NCBI GenBank assembly: GCA_036276235.1
Contig: DATBDZ010000454.1
Span: 1 to 47,386 of the forward strand
Reading direction: 5' to 3'
Length of the DNA: 47,386 nucleotides
Source: JANWHF01 sp036276235
Lineage (GTDB): Bacteria > Planctomycetota > Phycisphaerae > Tepidisphaerales > Tepidisphaeraceae
The notes beneath the pieces were generated by a model. That model ran no database searches. It had not been told where the DNA came from and saw nothing but the letters and a program-made list of their open reading frames with translations. A program made the position numbers and the translations under genes. Below, piece after piece: positions 30,290 to 38,228 of the stretch (the first letter of the stretch is position 1; each line of letters begins with the position of its first letter).

Positions 30290-32323
30290 TCACTTCTCCC
30301 GCGCCACAAACACCCCATTCCATCCAGCAGGTGGCGGATCAATCCGAAACGCCCCGATCCGCTCCAGCAACACCTTCGCCGGCACATCCTCCGGGGCGGC
30401 TGTCAGCAGTTCAAGCAGCTTTCCCTCTGCCTCATCCCACCGCTCGGCGGCATAATGCGCCAGCGCCGCCTCATAACACCGAATCATCGCAAGCGTCTTC
30501 TCATCGGCCTTGCCTTCGGCCATCAACTCATACACCGGCGACGGCCGATTCTTTCCCTTCACGCGCAGCAGATCGATCTTCCGCAAGACAAACTGCTCGC
30601 GAACTTTTCTTTCCGTCGCCTCGCCGATCAGGATGCCCGTGCCGTAAATCTTGTTGGCCCCTTCCAGCCGCGAGGCGAAGTTGCACGCGTCGCCGATCAC
30701 CGAGTAGTTGAACTTCCAGCGCGATCCCATGTTCCCATACGCGCAGATCCCGGTGTTGATGCCGATGCGCGAGGCGAGGCCCGGCGCCCCCAGCTCCGCC
30801 AGCTTCGGCCCAATCTCCGCCAGCCGCTTCCGCATCGCCAGCGCAGCGCGGCAGGCGCGCTTCGCATGATCTTCCTGCGCCACCGGCGCGTTCCAGAAGC
30901 ACATGATCGCGTCGCCAATATACTTGTCGAGCGTTCCATCCTCTGCCAGCACCGGCGCCGACATCTCATCCATATAGAAGTTGAGCAGCGGCCCGATGCC
31001 TTCATCCAGCGTCTCGCTGAGCTGCGAGAAGTCGGCGATGTCGCTGAAGAGGATCGTCAGCTCCCCCTTCTCGGTGCTGATTGCCAGCTTGCGCGGATCG
31101 GACTTCAGCGCCGAAGCCACCTGCGGCGAAACATATTGCCCCAGCGCACGCAGGAAAAATCGCGATTGCCGATCCTCCGCGAAATAGCTCCAGGAGAGCG
31201 CCATCACCATGCTCAGCCCCGTCGCGATCAACGGCGCAGCCGGCGGCAGCCAGATGATGTGCGGCAAGCGAAACAGAATCACCACCGCCGCGCACAGCAA
31301 GACCGCGATAAAGCTCGACGCCAGCAGCTTGAGCGAAGTGCGGCGAGGCCAGGTTGCCGCCCCGGCCGCAAGACACGCCACCAGCGCGGTGATTCCAGCC
31401 ATCAACCCGCGCGGCACCTGCTGCACGCGCTGATTGGCAATCAGATTCTCAATCGCAGTCGCCTGCAATTCCACGCCGGGAAAGATGCGATCCGTCGGCG
31501 CCGTCTTCAGGTCATATCCCGCGGCGGCGGTCACTCCAAACAGCACAATCTTGTCTTTGAAGATCGCAGGATCGATCGAATGCTTTTCTGGATGCTCCGG
31601 GTCGGTGCTCGCCTCAAACACATCGACGGCTGATACATAGGGATAAGTCGTCCGCCCATTCTTGTCCGCATGCGGCCCATAGAAATGCAGCCGAAATGGC
31701 TCATCCGCCCAAGGCGGCGCGATCGCGCCCACCGCTCGTACCACCTGCAGCGCCAAACTTGGCCGCCCCTCGATCGTCGGCTGATACTCGCGCACGCTTG
31801 CGCCATCGGGCAGATTGACCGCCCCAATGATCGGCGGCCGCTGCACCGGCGGCACAAACCGCCCCGGCGAGCCATCCTCTCCCACCAGCTCCGCCACGAT
31901 CACCGGCCGCTTCATGCTGTCCAGCATCACCGCCAGCGTCGCATCATCCCCCAGCTCATCGTCATATTGGCTAGGCTCCGAAAACAGCAGATCGATCGCG
32001 ACGGCTTTCGCGCCGCATTGCTGCACATAATGCGCCGCCATCCCCCAGAACTGCCGCGGCCACGGCCACGCCCACTTCCGCTCCCCCAGCGCCATCCGCT
32101 TAACGCTCACCTCATTAGCCGCCACGATCACCACCGACGCCTCACTCAAAGCGCGGCGAGGCCGCACCCCAAACAGATGATCGTAGATCGGCTCATTGAG
32201 CGATCGGACAAACTCAGTCTGCAAAAGCGCGAGAGCCGCGCCGCTCGCCACCAGCGCGATCAACCCCGCCAGCAACGGCTTTCGCACCCGACTCGAAGCC
32301 GCAAACCGCCGCACATGAACCAT
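30290..32323 (-). CDS. CHASE2-domain class III adenylate cyclase
   Basis: 677 residues. An N-terminal span (LLAGLIALVASGAALALL) precedes an extracellular CHASE2 sensor (about residues 40-310), with WPWPRQFWGMAAHYV, AKAVAIDLLFSEPS and KDKIVLFGVTAAAGYDL. Three further spans (about 318-395) lead to a class III cyclase domain (about 425-610). Metal-binding Asp residues are in LFSDIADFS and DKYIGDAIMCFWNAP. The Lys in DKYIGD and the Asp in SVIGDACNFASRLEG are the pair that selects ATP over GTP. The last 60 residues look like a TPR-like helical tail. It makes cAMP in response to an outside signal. No effector gene is adjacent. Confidence 0.92.
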   Translation of the reverse strand: MVHVRRFAASSRVRKPLLAGLIALVASGAALALLQTEFVRSLNEPIYDHLFGVRPRRALSEASVVIVAANEVSVKRMALGERKWAWPWPRQFWGMAAHYVQQCGAKAVAIDLLFSEPSQYDDELGDDATLAVMLDSMKRPVIVAELVGEDGSPGRFVPPVQRPPIIGAVNLPDGASVREYQPTIEGRPSLALQVVRAVGAIAPPWADEPFRLHFYGPHADKNGRTTYPYVSAVDVFEASTDPEHPEKHSIDPAIFKDKIVLFGVTAAAGYDLKTAPTDRIFPGVELQATAIENLIANQRVQQVPRGLMAGITALVACLAAGAATWPRRTSLKLLASSFIAVLLCAAVVILFRLPHIIWLPPAAPLIATGLSMVMALSWSYFAEDRQSRFFLRALGQYVSPQVASALKSDPRKLAISTEKGELTILFSDIADFSQLSETLDEGIGPLLNFYMDEMSAPVLAEDGTLDKYIGDAIMCFWNAPVAQEDHAKRACRAALAMRKRLAEIGPKLAELGAPGLASRIGINTGICAYGNMGSRWKFNYSVIGDACNFASRLEGANKIYGTGILIGEATERKVREQFVLRKIDLLRVKGKNRPSPVYELMAEGKADEKTLAMIRCYEAALAHYAAERWDEAEGKLLELLTAAPEDVPAKVLLERIGAFRIDPPPAGWNGVFVAREK

Positions 32324-32359
32324 GTGTGTGGGAGTGTATCAAATGGGGGTTGGAGGGAC

Positions 32360-32685
32360 ATGAATGCAAAGGCACGGAGGGACGAAGGGACGAAGGGGAA
32401 ATCCGGGAACACTGCCTTCTGACGACTGCCTTCTGACTACTGCCGACAAGGTTACAAATGTTACAGCTGCGCCTGTGTCACAGCGTTAATGCTCGTCGCG
32501 CAACCGATGAAGATAAGCAAACTTATGCCTTGAGCGCCCGTGTTACACCACGGGAGGGTGTAACATCGTCCAAAACTTGTTGAGCGAGTAGTCAGAAGTC
32601 AGTAGACAGAAATGCCCTTGCGGCTTTCCCCCTTCGTGCCTTCGTCCCTTCGTCCCTTCGTCCCTCCGTCCCTTAAAAACTCGAA
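32360..32685. repeat. Composite inverted repeat (GGACGAAGGGACGAAGG and CTGCCTTCTGAC units)
   Basis: The left part (32362-32450) holds GGCACGGAGGGACGAAGGGA then CTGCCTTCTGACGACTGCC. The right part (32583-32677) holds complements in mirrored order: GTAGTCAGAAGTCAGTAGAC then CTTCGTGCCTTCGTCCCTTC. Two element families are thus nested, as at 6832-7152, around a core of about 130 bp. Confidence 0.75.
32541..32565. promoter_or_regulatory. Perfect inverted repeat TGTTACACC, 7-bp spacer
   Basis: 9-bp arms at 32541-32549 and 32557-32565 lie inside the core of the composite repeat. GTTACA also occurs nearby (32451-32463). It could be a regulator site or a hairpin; nothing adjacent identifies the binder. 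Confidence 0.4.
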
Positions 32686-32824
32686 AGTGTCGCATTTGTC
32701 GCATGGGATCGCGCTCGCGCTTGATCATAAAATATTATAACATAACAAGTTACAAATAAACGCATCGGGTCCGATTGTGCGACACGCTCCTATTCGACCA
32801 TGCATTTCGCAGGTGTCGCCGCGT

Positions 32825-32855
32825 CTGAACCCTGAACCCTGAACCCTGAACCTCG
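32825..32855. repeat. Tandem repeat of CTGAACC
   Basis: A 7-bp unit (CTGAACC) occurs four times in a row, ending CTGAACCTCG, about 70 bp before the ankyrin gene. Confidence 0.75.
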
Positions 32856-32925
32856 ACAGCTTATAATCCGATCTCGGTCGAAGTTGGAAATCTATTGAAC
32901 GCCGGACCGTTAATTAACCCTGCCT

Positions 32926-33114
32926 ATGAGCGATGATCTCACGGCCCAGTTTCAGCGCGAGCAACTGCACCGGGCAGCCCAGGATGGCAATCTTGCGCGG
33001 GTGAGGGATTTGATTGAGCGCAAGTATCCGCTCAATCGCTTCGACGATCTTGGCAAAACGCCACTCCACTACGCAGCACAGGAAAATCGCCTTGAAGTGG
33101 TCAGACAGCTCATT
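32926..33114 (+). pseudogene. Ankyrin-repeat protein, truncated after about 63 codons
   Basis: The first 63 codons encode a clean ankyrin start: EQLHRAAQDGNLARVRDLIERKYPLNRFD, then LGKTPLHYAAQENRLEVVRQLI. From family knowledge, small ankyrin proteins beginning MSDDL...REQLH run to about 140 residues with two more repeats. Here the ankyrin pattern stops at QLIS, where LISAGADVNA would be expected, and the frame runs on antisense through the converging TetR gene as Arg-rich nonsense to 33384. The break coincides with the TetR stop codon (33110-33112). No second half is found within the window. The remaining product may be unfolded or absent. Confidence 0.8.
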
Positions 33115-33727
33115 TCCGCTCTAACCCGCCGAACACGGTATCGATCAGGGCATCGATGTAGGCATCGGAGAGATGGACGGCATCGCCATCGTATGGAAGC
33201 AAGAGGCGGTGGTAGAGCGGTCCGTAAAGGGCGTCAAGCACGATGTCCGGATCGAGACCGGCGCGGAGCTCGCCGGACGCGATGCCTCGACGGACTATCT
33301 GGCGGGAAATCTGGCGCCGGGCGGATAGCCAACGCCTGGCGAGGGCTTGGCGCAAGGTCTTGTCGATCTGGGCGCGCCCGATGAGCGGTCGGAAGAACTT
33401 ACCGTAGCGACCGCGGAAATGGCGTGCAACGAGGCGCATCGACACCCGAAAACTCTCGCGGGCCGTTGCGCGCTCCTCCACCGGCGAGATCCGCGCGGCA
33501 TCGGCGAGCACGGCATCGGCGACGATGGACCATGCATCGGGCCAACGCCGATAGATCGTCGACTTGCCAACACCAGCCCGCGCCGCGATGCCCTCCACGG
33601 TGAGGCCGTCGAATCCCAACTCGGTTCCCAGCTCGAGTGCCGCTTTAAGAATACTCTCGGTCCTGCGCGTATCGCGCGGCCGACCGGCGGTCTTTTTCTG
33701 ATCGTCGGACGGCTCATTCTCTTTCAT
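33110..33727 (-). CDS. TetR/AcrR-family regulator of the NmrA-hydrolase cassette
   Basis: 205 residues from the ATG at 33727, chosen because AGGAGA lies six bases upstream. A TTG 15 bases earlier is also open. The DNA-binding part (about residues 18-65) has RTESILKAALELGTELGF, then VEGIAARAGVGKSTIYRRWPDAW, a typical TetR helix-turn-helix with the IYRRW variant. The C-terminal part, with ADAVLADAARI and LYGPLYHRLLLPY, resembles the TetR_C subgroup common in Proteobacteria and Actinobacteria. It is divergent from the NmrA-like gene and shares a 24-bp palindrome with it, the likely operator. Its 3' end marks the break in the ankyrin gene. Confidence 0.92.
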   Translation of the reverse strand: MKENEPSDDQKKTAGRPRDTRRTESILKAALELGTELGFDGLTVEGIAARAGVGKSTIYRRWPDAWSIVADAVLADAARISPVEERATARESFRVSMRLVARHFRGRYGKFFRPLIGRAQIDKTLRQALARRWLSARRQISRQIVRRGIASGELRAGLDPDIVLDALYGPLYHRLLLPYDGDAVHLSDAYIDALIDTVFGGLERK

Positions 33728-33764
33728 TTCTGTCTCCTGCAATACTTCTCCACGGATTTTTATA

Positions 33765-33808
33765 TTGACTTACTTACGATACGATACGTATCGTATCGTC
33801 ATTGTCAA
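33765..33808. promoter_or_regulatory. 24-bp perfect palindromic operator with back-to-back promoters
   Basis: ACGATACGATAC (33776-33787) is followed at once by its complement (33788-33799), a perfect 24-bp palindrome without spacer. TTGACT (33765-33770) with TATCGT (33789-33794) would read toward the NmrA gene. On the other strand TTGACA (33808-33803) with TATCGT (33786-33781) would read toward the TetR gene. Both -10 boxes lie inside the palindrome, so one bound TetR dimer pair would silence both. Confidence 0.75.
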
Positions 33809-33845
33809 GCCCAAGCCACTGAAGGTTTCAGACCGGGAGTCACGC

Positions 33846-34709
33846 ATGTATGTCATCACTGGAATTACCGGAAAAGTGGGCGGGGAGGTTGCCCGCACTC
33901 TTTTGAAGGCCGGCAACGCCGTCCGCGCCGTGGTCCGCGATCCGCGCAAAGGTGCTCAGTGGGACGATTTGGGCTGCGAGGTTGCAATCGCTGATATGAA
34001 CGATGCCGCCGCGCTGACGGCCGCATTGTCAGGGGCCGGCGGCGTCTTCGTGGTTCTTCCGCCAGTATTCGATCCGTCGCCGGATTTCCCGCAGACGCGG
34101 GCGACGGTTGCCGCACTGCGAAAAGCTTTGGATGCCGCCCGTCCGGCAAGGGTTGTCTGCATTTCCACGATCGGCGCACAAGCAAAGCGGGAAAACCTGC
34201 TGACGCAGTTGAGCATCATGGAGCAATCGCTCGGCAATTTGACTATGCCGATCACCTTCCTGCGGCCGGCGTGGTTCATGGAGAACTCCAGTTGGGACGT
34301 TGCATCGGCGCGCGACAGCGGCGTGATTGCCAGCTTCCTCCAGCCGCTCGACAAGCCCGTGCCAATGGTCGCGACCGCGGACGTTGGGCGCGTCGCCGCC
34401 GAGTTGCTCCAGGAAAACTGGGCTGGCCGACAGGTATTTGAACTCGAAGGCCCAACACGCGTGTCCCCGAATGAGATCGCGGCAACCTTCGCCCAAATCA
34501 TCGGCCATCCGGTCCGCGCCGAGGTTGTTCCTCGCGAGAGGTGGGAGGAGCTTTTCAGGTCGCAGGGGATGAAACATCCGGAGCCGCGTATGCGGATGCT
34601 CGACGGGTTCAACGAAGGATGGATTGAATTCGAGCACGGCGAATTAAAGCGACGGAAGGGACGGATCACGTTGAAAGAGGTTTTGAAGCAATTGGTGAAC
34701 GGCAAGTAA
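33846..34709 (+). CDS. NmrA-like NAD(P)-binding oxidoreductase
   Basis: 287 residues from the ATG at 33846, with GGGAG upstream. It is an atypical short-chain-dehydrogenase fold: the dinucleotide motif ITGITGKVGGEVARTLL starts at residue 4, then VRAVVRDPRKG, an Asp-rich ADMNDAAAL turn, and VCISTIGAQAKRENL. NmrA/QOR2-type proteins lack the usual Tyr-x3-Lys catalytic pair and act as NAD(P)H-quinone reductases or redox sensors. It is the first gene after the palindromic operator and is followed 55 bp later by an alpha/beta hydrolase. TetR/NmrA/hydrolase sets like this are, from experience, common in Proteobacteria and respond to toxic or electrophilic compounds. Confidence 0.88.
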   Translation: MYVITGITGKVGGEVARTLLKAGNAVRAVVRDPRKGAQWDDLGCEVAIADMNDAAALTAALSGAGGVFVVLPPVFDPSPDFPQTRATVAALRKALDAARPARVVCISTIGAQAKRENLLTQLSIMEQSLGNLTMPITFLRPAWFMENSSWDVASARDSGVIASFLQPLDKPVPMVATADVGRVAAELLQENWAGRQVFELEGPTRVSPNEIAATFAQIIGHPVRAEVVPRERWEELFRSQGMKHPEPRMRMLDGFNEGWIEFEHGELKRRKGRITLKEVLKQLVNGK

Positions 34710-34764
34710 GTGAATTCGGCGACTAAAATGGATCGAGCGAACCGAGCGCCCTGAAGGAGCACAA

Positions 34765-35637
34765 ATGCAACTCAACATTCTCGGAAACACAGGCCGGCTT
34801 ATCTCTCGATTGTGTCCTGTGACGATGGCCTCCGCCGGTGTCGTATTCTTGTTACTGATGAGCGGCTGTGCGATCTCCGCGCAGAACCCAGAACCGAACA
34901 ACGCGCCGCGTGTTCGCAATATTGTCCTCGTTCACGGTGCATGGGCGGATGGTTCCGGATGGAAAGGCGTCTACGACATCCTTGTTAAGGATGGGTACAA
35001 CGTCAGCGTTGTTCAGGAGCCGCAGACGTCTTTCAACGAGGATGTTGCCGCCACGAAGCGCGTCGTCGCACTTGGGGATGGGCCGTGCATCCTCGTCGCC
35101 CACAGCTATGGCGGAGCTGTCATTACCGAAGCGGGAACAGATCCATCGGTTGTCGGTCTGGTGTACGTCGCGGCCCACATGCCCGATGCCACAGAGAGCG
35201 AGGCCGAGGACGGAAAGCGCTTTCCGAGCGACCTCAGCAAAGCAGGCGCGATTAAGAAGACCAAGGATGGTTTCACCTATCTCGATCCTGCACAGTTTCA
35301 CGAATATTTCGCCGCCGACCTCTCGACCGACCAGGCGACATTCATGTCGCGCGCGCAGGTGCTCAACTTCGCGGACAATTTCTCAGCGAAGATCACGACG
35401 GCCGCCTGGAGGACCAAACCGAGCTGGATGTTGGTGGCGGGAAGCGATCGAATCATCAGCCCGGACCTGGAACGTTGGTATGCCCAGCGCGCCAGGAGCC
35501 ACACGGTCGAAGTAGCAGGCGCCAGCCATGCGGTCTACGTGTCACATCCCAGGGAAGTCGCGGATGTAATTGAGCAAGCGGCACATGCCGCCTTTCTCGC
35601 CGCGGCCGTCCCGACGCAATCTTCTCCACGCCCTTAG
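34765..35637 (+). CDS. Lipoprotein alpha/beta hydrolase
   Basis: 290 residues with an excellent GAAGGAG site. A signal peptide with lipobox (VVFLLLMSGC, Cys33) indicates export and lipid anchoring. The hydrolase fold is clear: oxyanion region VHGAWADGSGW, nucleophile elbow AHSYGGA (Ser of HSYGG), acid near AGSDRIISP and His in GASHAVYVSHP. It resembles the EstC-like group of small esterases of Proteobacteria. It probably cleaves an ester in the periplasm. Being co-directional with the NmrA gene and under the same operator, it likely belongs to one stress-response unit. The lipoprotein signal is less usual in this group and points to a periplasmic target. Confidence 0.9.
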   Translation: MQLNILGNTGRLISRLCPVTMASAGVVFLLLMSGCAISAQNPEPNNAPRVRNIVLVHGAWADGSGWKGVYDILVKDGYNVSVVQEPQTSFNEDVAATKRVVALGDGPCILVAHSYGGAVITEAGTDPSVVGLVYVAAHMPDATESEAEDGKRFPSDLSKAGAIKKTKDGFTYLDPAQFHEYFAADLSTDQATFMSRAQVLNFADNFSAKITTAAWRTKPSWMLVAGSDRIISPDLERWYAQRARSHTVEVAGASHAVYVSHPREVADVIEQAAHAAFLAAAVPTQSSPRP

Positions 35638-35720
35638 TTCTCTCGTTCCGGCAATCCCTGCTCGTAAGTAATAATCCTCCCACGCTGCGCGAATCTTTCC
35701 GCATGCGCGAGGAGCTCTCC

Positions 35721-36899
35721 ATGAACCTCCGCCAACTCGACAGAAATTACTTTGGCCGCCAGGGCGAACCTGAGGATGTCATCGTCGGCAACTCCGCCGA
35801 CAGCTATCTCACCGACGCGCGCGGCCGCAAGTACATCGACTTCATGATGGGCTGGTGCGTCGGCAATCTGGGGTGGGGGAACACCGAGGTCCGCGCGGCG
35901 GCTCAAAAGTTCGATGGCCCGGATTACGTTCATCCGGACTATCTCTACCGCCCGTGGGTGCAGCTTGCCGAAATGCTGGCGCGCCTGACGCCCGGCAAGC
36001 TCGCGGTTTCCTATCGCACCACCGGCGGCACCGAATCGGTGGAAGGCGCGCTGCAAATCGCGATGGCGTACACCGGCCGCGGCTCGTTCGTCTCCATCGA
36101 AGACAGCTACCACGGCAACTCCATCGCAACCATGAGCATCGGTGCATCCGAGAACCGCGAGACTTTCCCGAACCTCCTGGCCAACTGCCACAAGATTGAG
36201 CCGCCGCTGGATCACAGGGCGCTGGGCAAGGTCCAGACGCTGCTGAAGAAGCGCGATGTTGCCGCCTTCATCATGGAACCGATCATCTGTAACCTGGGCG
36301 CCCTGGTCCCCGAGGTTGAGTTCATGCGCGGCGTCCGCGAGCTCTGCACCCGCTACGGCACGCTCTTCATCGCCGACGAAGTCGCCACGGGGTTTGGCCG
36401 GACCGGAAAGCTCTTCGCCTGCGAGCACTTCGATCTGGAGCCGGATGTGATGTGCATGGCCAAGGCCATCACCGGCGGCTACGGCGGCATGGGCGCTGTG
36501 ATTACCACGGCGAAAGTAGCAAACGCGATCAAAGAGGACTTTGGCCTCTATTCCACGTATGGCTGGCACCCGCGCGCCGTCGCGGCCGCGTTGGCCAACC
36601 TCCGCTATCTGATGCGCCACCAGAACAAGCTTCTCAAAAACGCCACCCAGCTCGGCGAGTATTTCCTCACCCGCCTCTCTCAGATGAACTTCAAAGGCAA
36701 GGCCACCATCCACGGCAAAGGCTTCGCCATCGGCATCGAAGTCAAAGACGAGGACTACGCGACCGAGATCGGGGACGCCTGCCGCGAGAACGGCCTGCTT
36801 GTTTCCGCCGAAGAAGACGTGCTGATGCTCTTCCCCGCCTTGACCATTGCGCACGAAACCGCGCAGCGCGGACTCGACATCTTCGAAAAGTGCCTGTAG
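35721..36899 (+). CDS. Class III PLP-dependent aminotransferase
   Basis: 392 residues from the ATG at 35721, with GAGGAGC five bases upstream. An ATG at 35703 adds six residues and has no site. Class III features in order: YLTDARGRKYIDFMMGWCVGNLG, SYRTTGGTESVEGALQIA, EDSYHGNSIA, the PLP-pyridine Asp in TLFIADEVATGFGRTGK, the Schiff-base Lys248 in MAKAITGGYGGMGA and YSTYGWHPRAVAAAL. Family members transfer amino groups from omega-amino acids (GABA, ornithine, beta-alanine), or isomerise glutamate semialdehyde. This set of residues does not fix the substrate. It follows the hydrolase by 83 bp but has base use like the resident genes, so it marks the right side of the transferred cassette. Confidence 0.92.
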   Translation: MNLRQLDRNYFGRQGEPEDVIVGNSADSYLTDARGRKYIDFMMGWCVGNLGWGNTEVRAAAQKFDGPDYVHPDYLYRPWVQLAEMLARLTPGKLAVSYRTTGGTESVEGALQIAMAYTGRGSFVSIEDSYHGNSIATMSIGASENRETFPNLLANCHKIEPPLDHRALGKVQTLLKKRDVAAFIMEPIICNLGALVPEVEFMRGVRELCTRYGTLFIADEVATGFGRTGKLFACEHFDLEPDVMCMAKAITGGYGGMGAVITTAKVANAIKEDFGLYSTYGWHPRAVAAALANLRYLMRHQNKLLKNATQLGEYFLTRLSQMNFKGKATIHGKGFAIGIEVKDEDYATEIGDACRENGLLVSAEEDVLMLFPALTIAHETAQRGLDIFEKCL

Positions 36900-36952
36900 T
36901 CGCGTGTTCGCCGCTCAATCCATCGGGAAATGGTTAGTGGGTCAGTTTGAAT

Positions 36953-37510
36953 CTATTTTTCGGCGGGCACTTTCCCACATTCAGGACATCGACCAGGTGT
37001 TGCACGGAGATCGTAGCCGCAGGCGGGACATAAGCCATCGCGCTTCAAGTGAGCGCGGCGGCGGGCGCGAACAATAGCCCAGCCCAGCCAGCAAGCAGGA
37101 AGAATTCCCGCTACCAGAGTGACACCCCAATACGGAGTCCACACAATCAGGAGAGAACGCCCACCCTTTGACCAATTTCCCGCTGGCCGGCCAATCGTCC
37201 GCCTGAGGTAGACCGCGAATCCCCATTTACCCGGTGGCGGCGTGCTCCAATTGCGGACTGGTAGGCGCTGCCGGACACTTTGCACGCGCCATCCCGGCGG
37301 TGTTCTAAGCCCCGCATCAAACGCGAACATCACGTGGACTAATCCGCCGCGAAGAGTGCCGCTCAATTCGTGATCCGTTCCGCGCCACATCACGTATACA
37401 GCCTTGTCGCCAAGCTTGTGCTGAGCAATGGGGGCTGCCGCGCTAACCAGAGCGAAGACCAGCGCGAGCACCGCCGACAGGAGTCGCAGCAGTCGTTTCA
37501 CGCCGGGCAT
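36953..37510 (-). CDS. Membrane protein with C-terminal CGYDLR zinc ribbon
   Basis: 185 residues from the ATG at 37510. An N-terminal span or signal (LLRLLSAVLALVFALVSAAAP) is followed by an extracytoplasmic part of about 100 residues (YVMWRGTDHELSGTLRGG, RNWSTPPPGKWGFAVYLRR), a second span near WGVTLVAGILPACWLGWAIV and a basic stretch. The protein ends in CPACGYDLRATPGRCPECG. This ribbon is nearly the same as those at 19666 and 20100, though the rest of the protein differs. Its role is unknown. The two-span layout leaves the ribbon in the cytoplasm if the outer part is periplasmic. No operon partner is evident. Confidence 0.72.
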   Translation of the reverse strand: MPGVKRLLRLLSAVLALVFALVSAAAPIAQHKLGDKAVYVMWRGTDHELSGTLRGGLVHVMFAFDAGLRTPPGWRVQSVRQRLPVRNWSTPPPGKWGFAVYLRRTIGRPAGNWSKGGRSLLIVWTPYWGVTLVAGILPACWLGWAIVRARRRAHLKRDGLCPACGYDLRATPGRCPECGKVPAEK

Positions 37511-37942
37511 ATTACCACCAGCGCAGGCTGAGATCGCCTTATCGCACTTCCCGGGTTTCCGCGCATGAATACGGTGCGGCGTTGACAGGCGGATGCATTC
37601 AGTGCCCAGCGCGAAGAATTTCCGAATCGTAGCGATTCCCACTCATAAGGGCGTGGAAAGGGGGTGCGTACATTTTTGTTCTCGCTCGAAGGAACAAGAT
37701 CATTTCGCAATGGCGGCCGCTCCGGCGCGGCCAAGCCGCCATGGCGTTCACGGAAAGGCGCGCTCGGAGTCCCGTTTGCCGCATTCGCTCAGCGCAGGTA
37801 AGTTGCGTCGCAAACAACAGACGAGAGGGAAGGAATGGCGTCCGGCATTTTTGAAAAGCAGGGGAATCTTAAGCCGTCCACAATGAAGACTGTTGCGGAG
37901 CGCCGCTTTGACGACGCCAATGCGTTAAAAGGAGCTGCTCAA
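37511..37942. other. Intergenic gap with a repeat fragment
   Basis: No complete gene recognised. A segment at 37710-37742 forms an inverted repeat (ATGGCGG... with CCGCCAT), followed by GTTCACGGAAAGGCGCGCTC (37745 on), which recurs almost the same at 10477-10500. TTGTTC/GAACAA with a 10-bp spacer lies near 37676-37697. At 37883 a short open frame reads MKTVAERRFDDANAL, discussed as a finding. Confidence 0.55.
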
Positions 37943-38200
37943 ATGACCGAGGCTCAAGCCAAAACATTGCGTGAGGCACTGAAAAAGGAATTCAAGGCGC
38001 AGGCCGAATTCGAGCCGGTCAATGGGAAGGGACGTTACCGGTTTGCCGTTACATCGAAACGTTTCGCAAAGATGCCGCAACTGAAGCGGCAGGATGAAGT
38101 CTGGAAGGTCGTCGACCGAATTCTCTCGCGCGATGCGAGTCTTGACGTGTCATTGATACTTGCGTTTGCTCCCGAAGACCTGGCGGCCGCCGGAAAGTGA
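37943..38200 (+). CDS. Small conserved hypothetical protein
   Basis: 85 residues from the ATG at 37943, chosen for the strong AAGGAG site eight bases upstream. In-frame ATGs at 37883 and 37835 give 105 or 121 residues. The body is helix-strand-strand-helix: TEAQAKTLREALKKEFKAQAEF, GRYRFAVTSKRFAKM, LKRQDEVWKVVDRIL and LDVSLILAFAPEDL. The phrase RYRFAVTSKRFAKMPQLKRQDEVWKVV, with PED near the C-terminus, recalls a planctomycete family of small proteins with BolA-like proportions, but I know no function. It has no signal or membrane span and is likely cytoplasmic. The methyltransferase follows 28 bp later on the same strand. Confidence 0.62.
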   Translation: MTEAQAKTLREALKKEFKAQAEFEPVNGKGRYRFAVTSKRFAKMPQLKRQDEVWKVVDRILSRDASLDVSLILAFAPEDLAAAGK

Positions 38201-38228
38201 CAGGGCGATCGGACTTCAGTTAGACGCA

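Larger units (their letters stand above)
32324..32925. other. Long intergenic gap with repeats and an A/T-rich stretch
   Basis: A 602-bp gap between the cyclase and the truncated ankyrin gene. No gene is recognised. It holds the composite inverted repeat at 32360-32685, a small perfect inverted repeat at 32541-32565, an unusually A/T-rich stretch at 32724-32762 (TAAAATATTATAACATAACA) that may carry promoters or bind nucleoid proteins, and a short tandem run at 32825-32855. Confidence 0.7.

Noticed and set aside
33115..33384. Ankyrin ORF continuing to 152 residues
   Set aside because: After codon 63 the frame is antisense to TetR and Arg/His-rich with no ankyrin pattern; treated as a broken gene.
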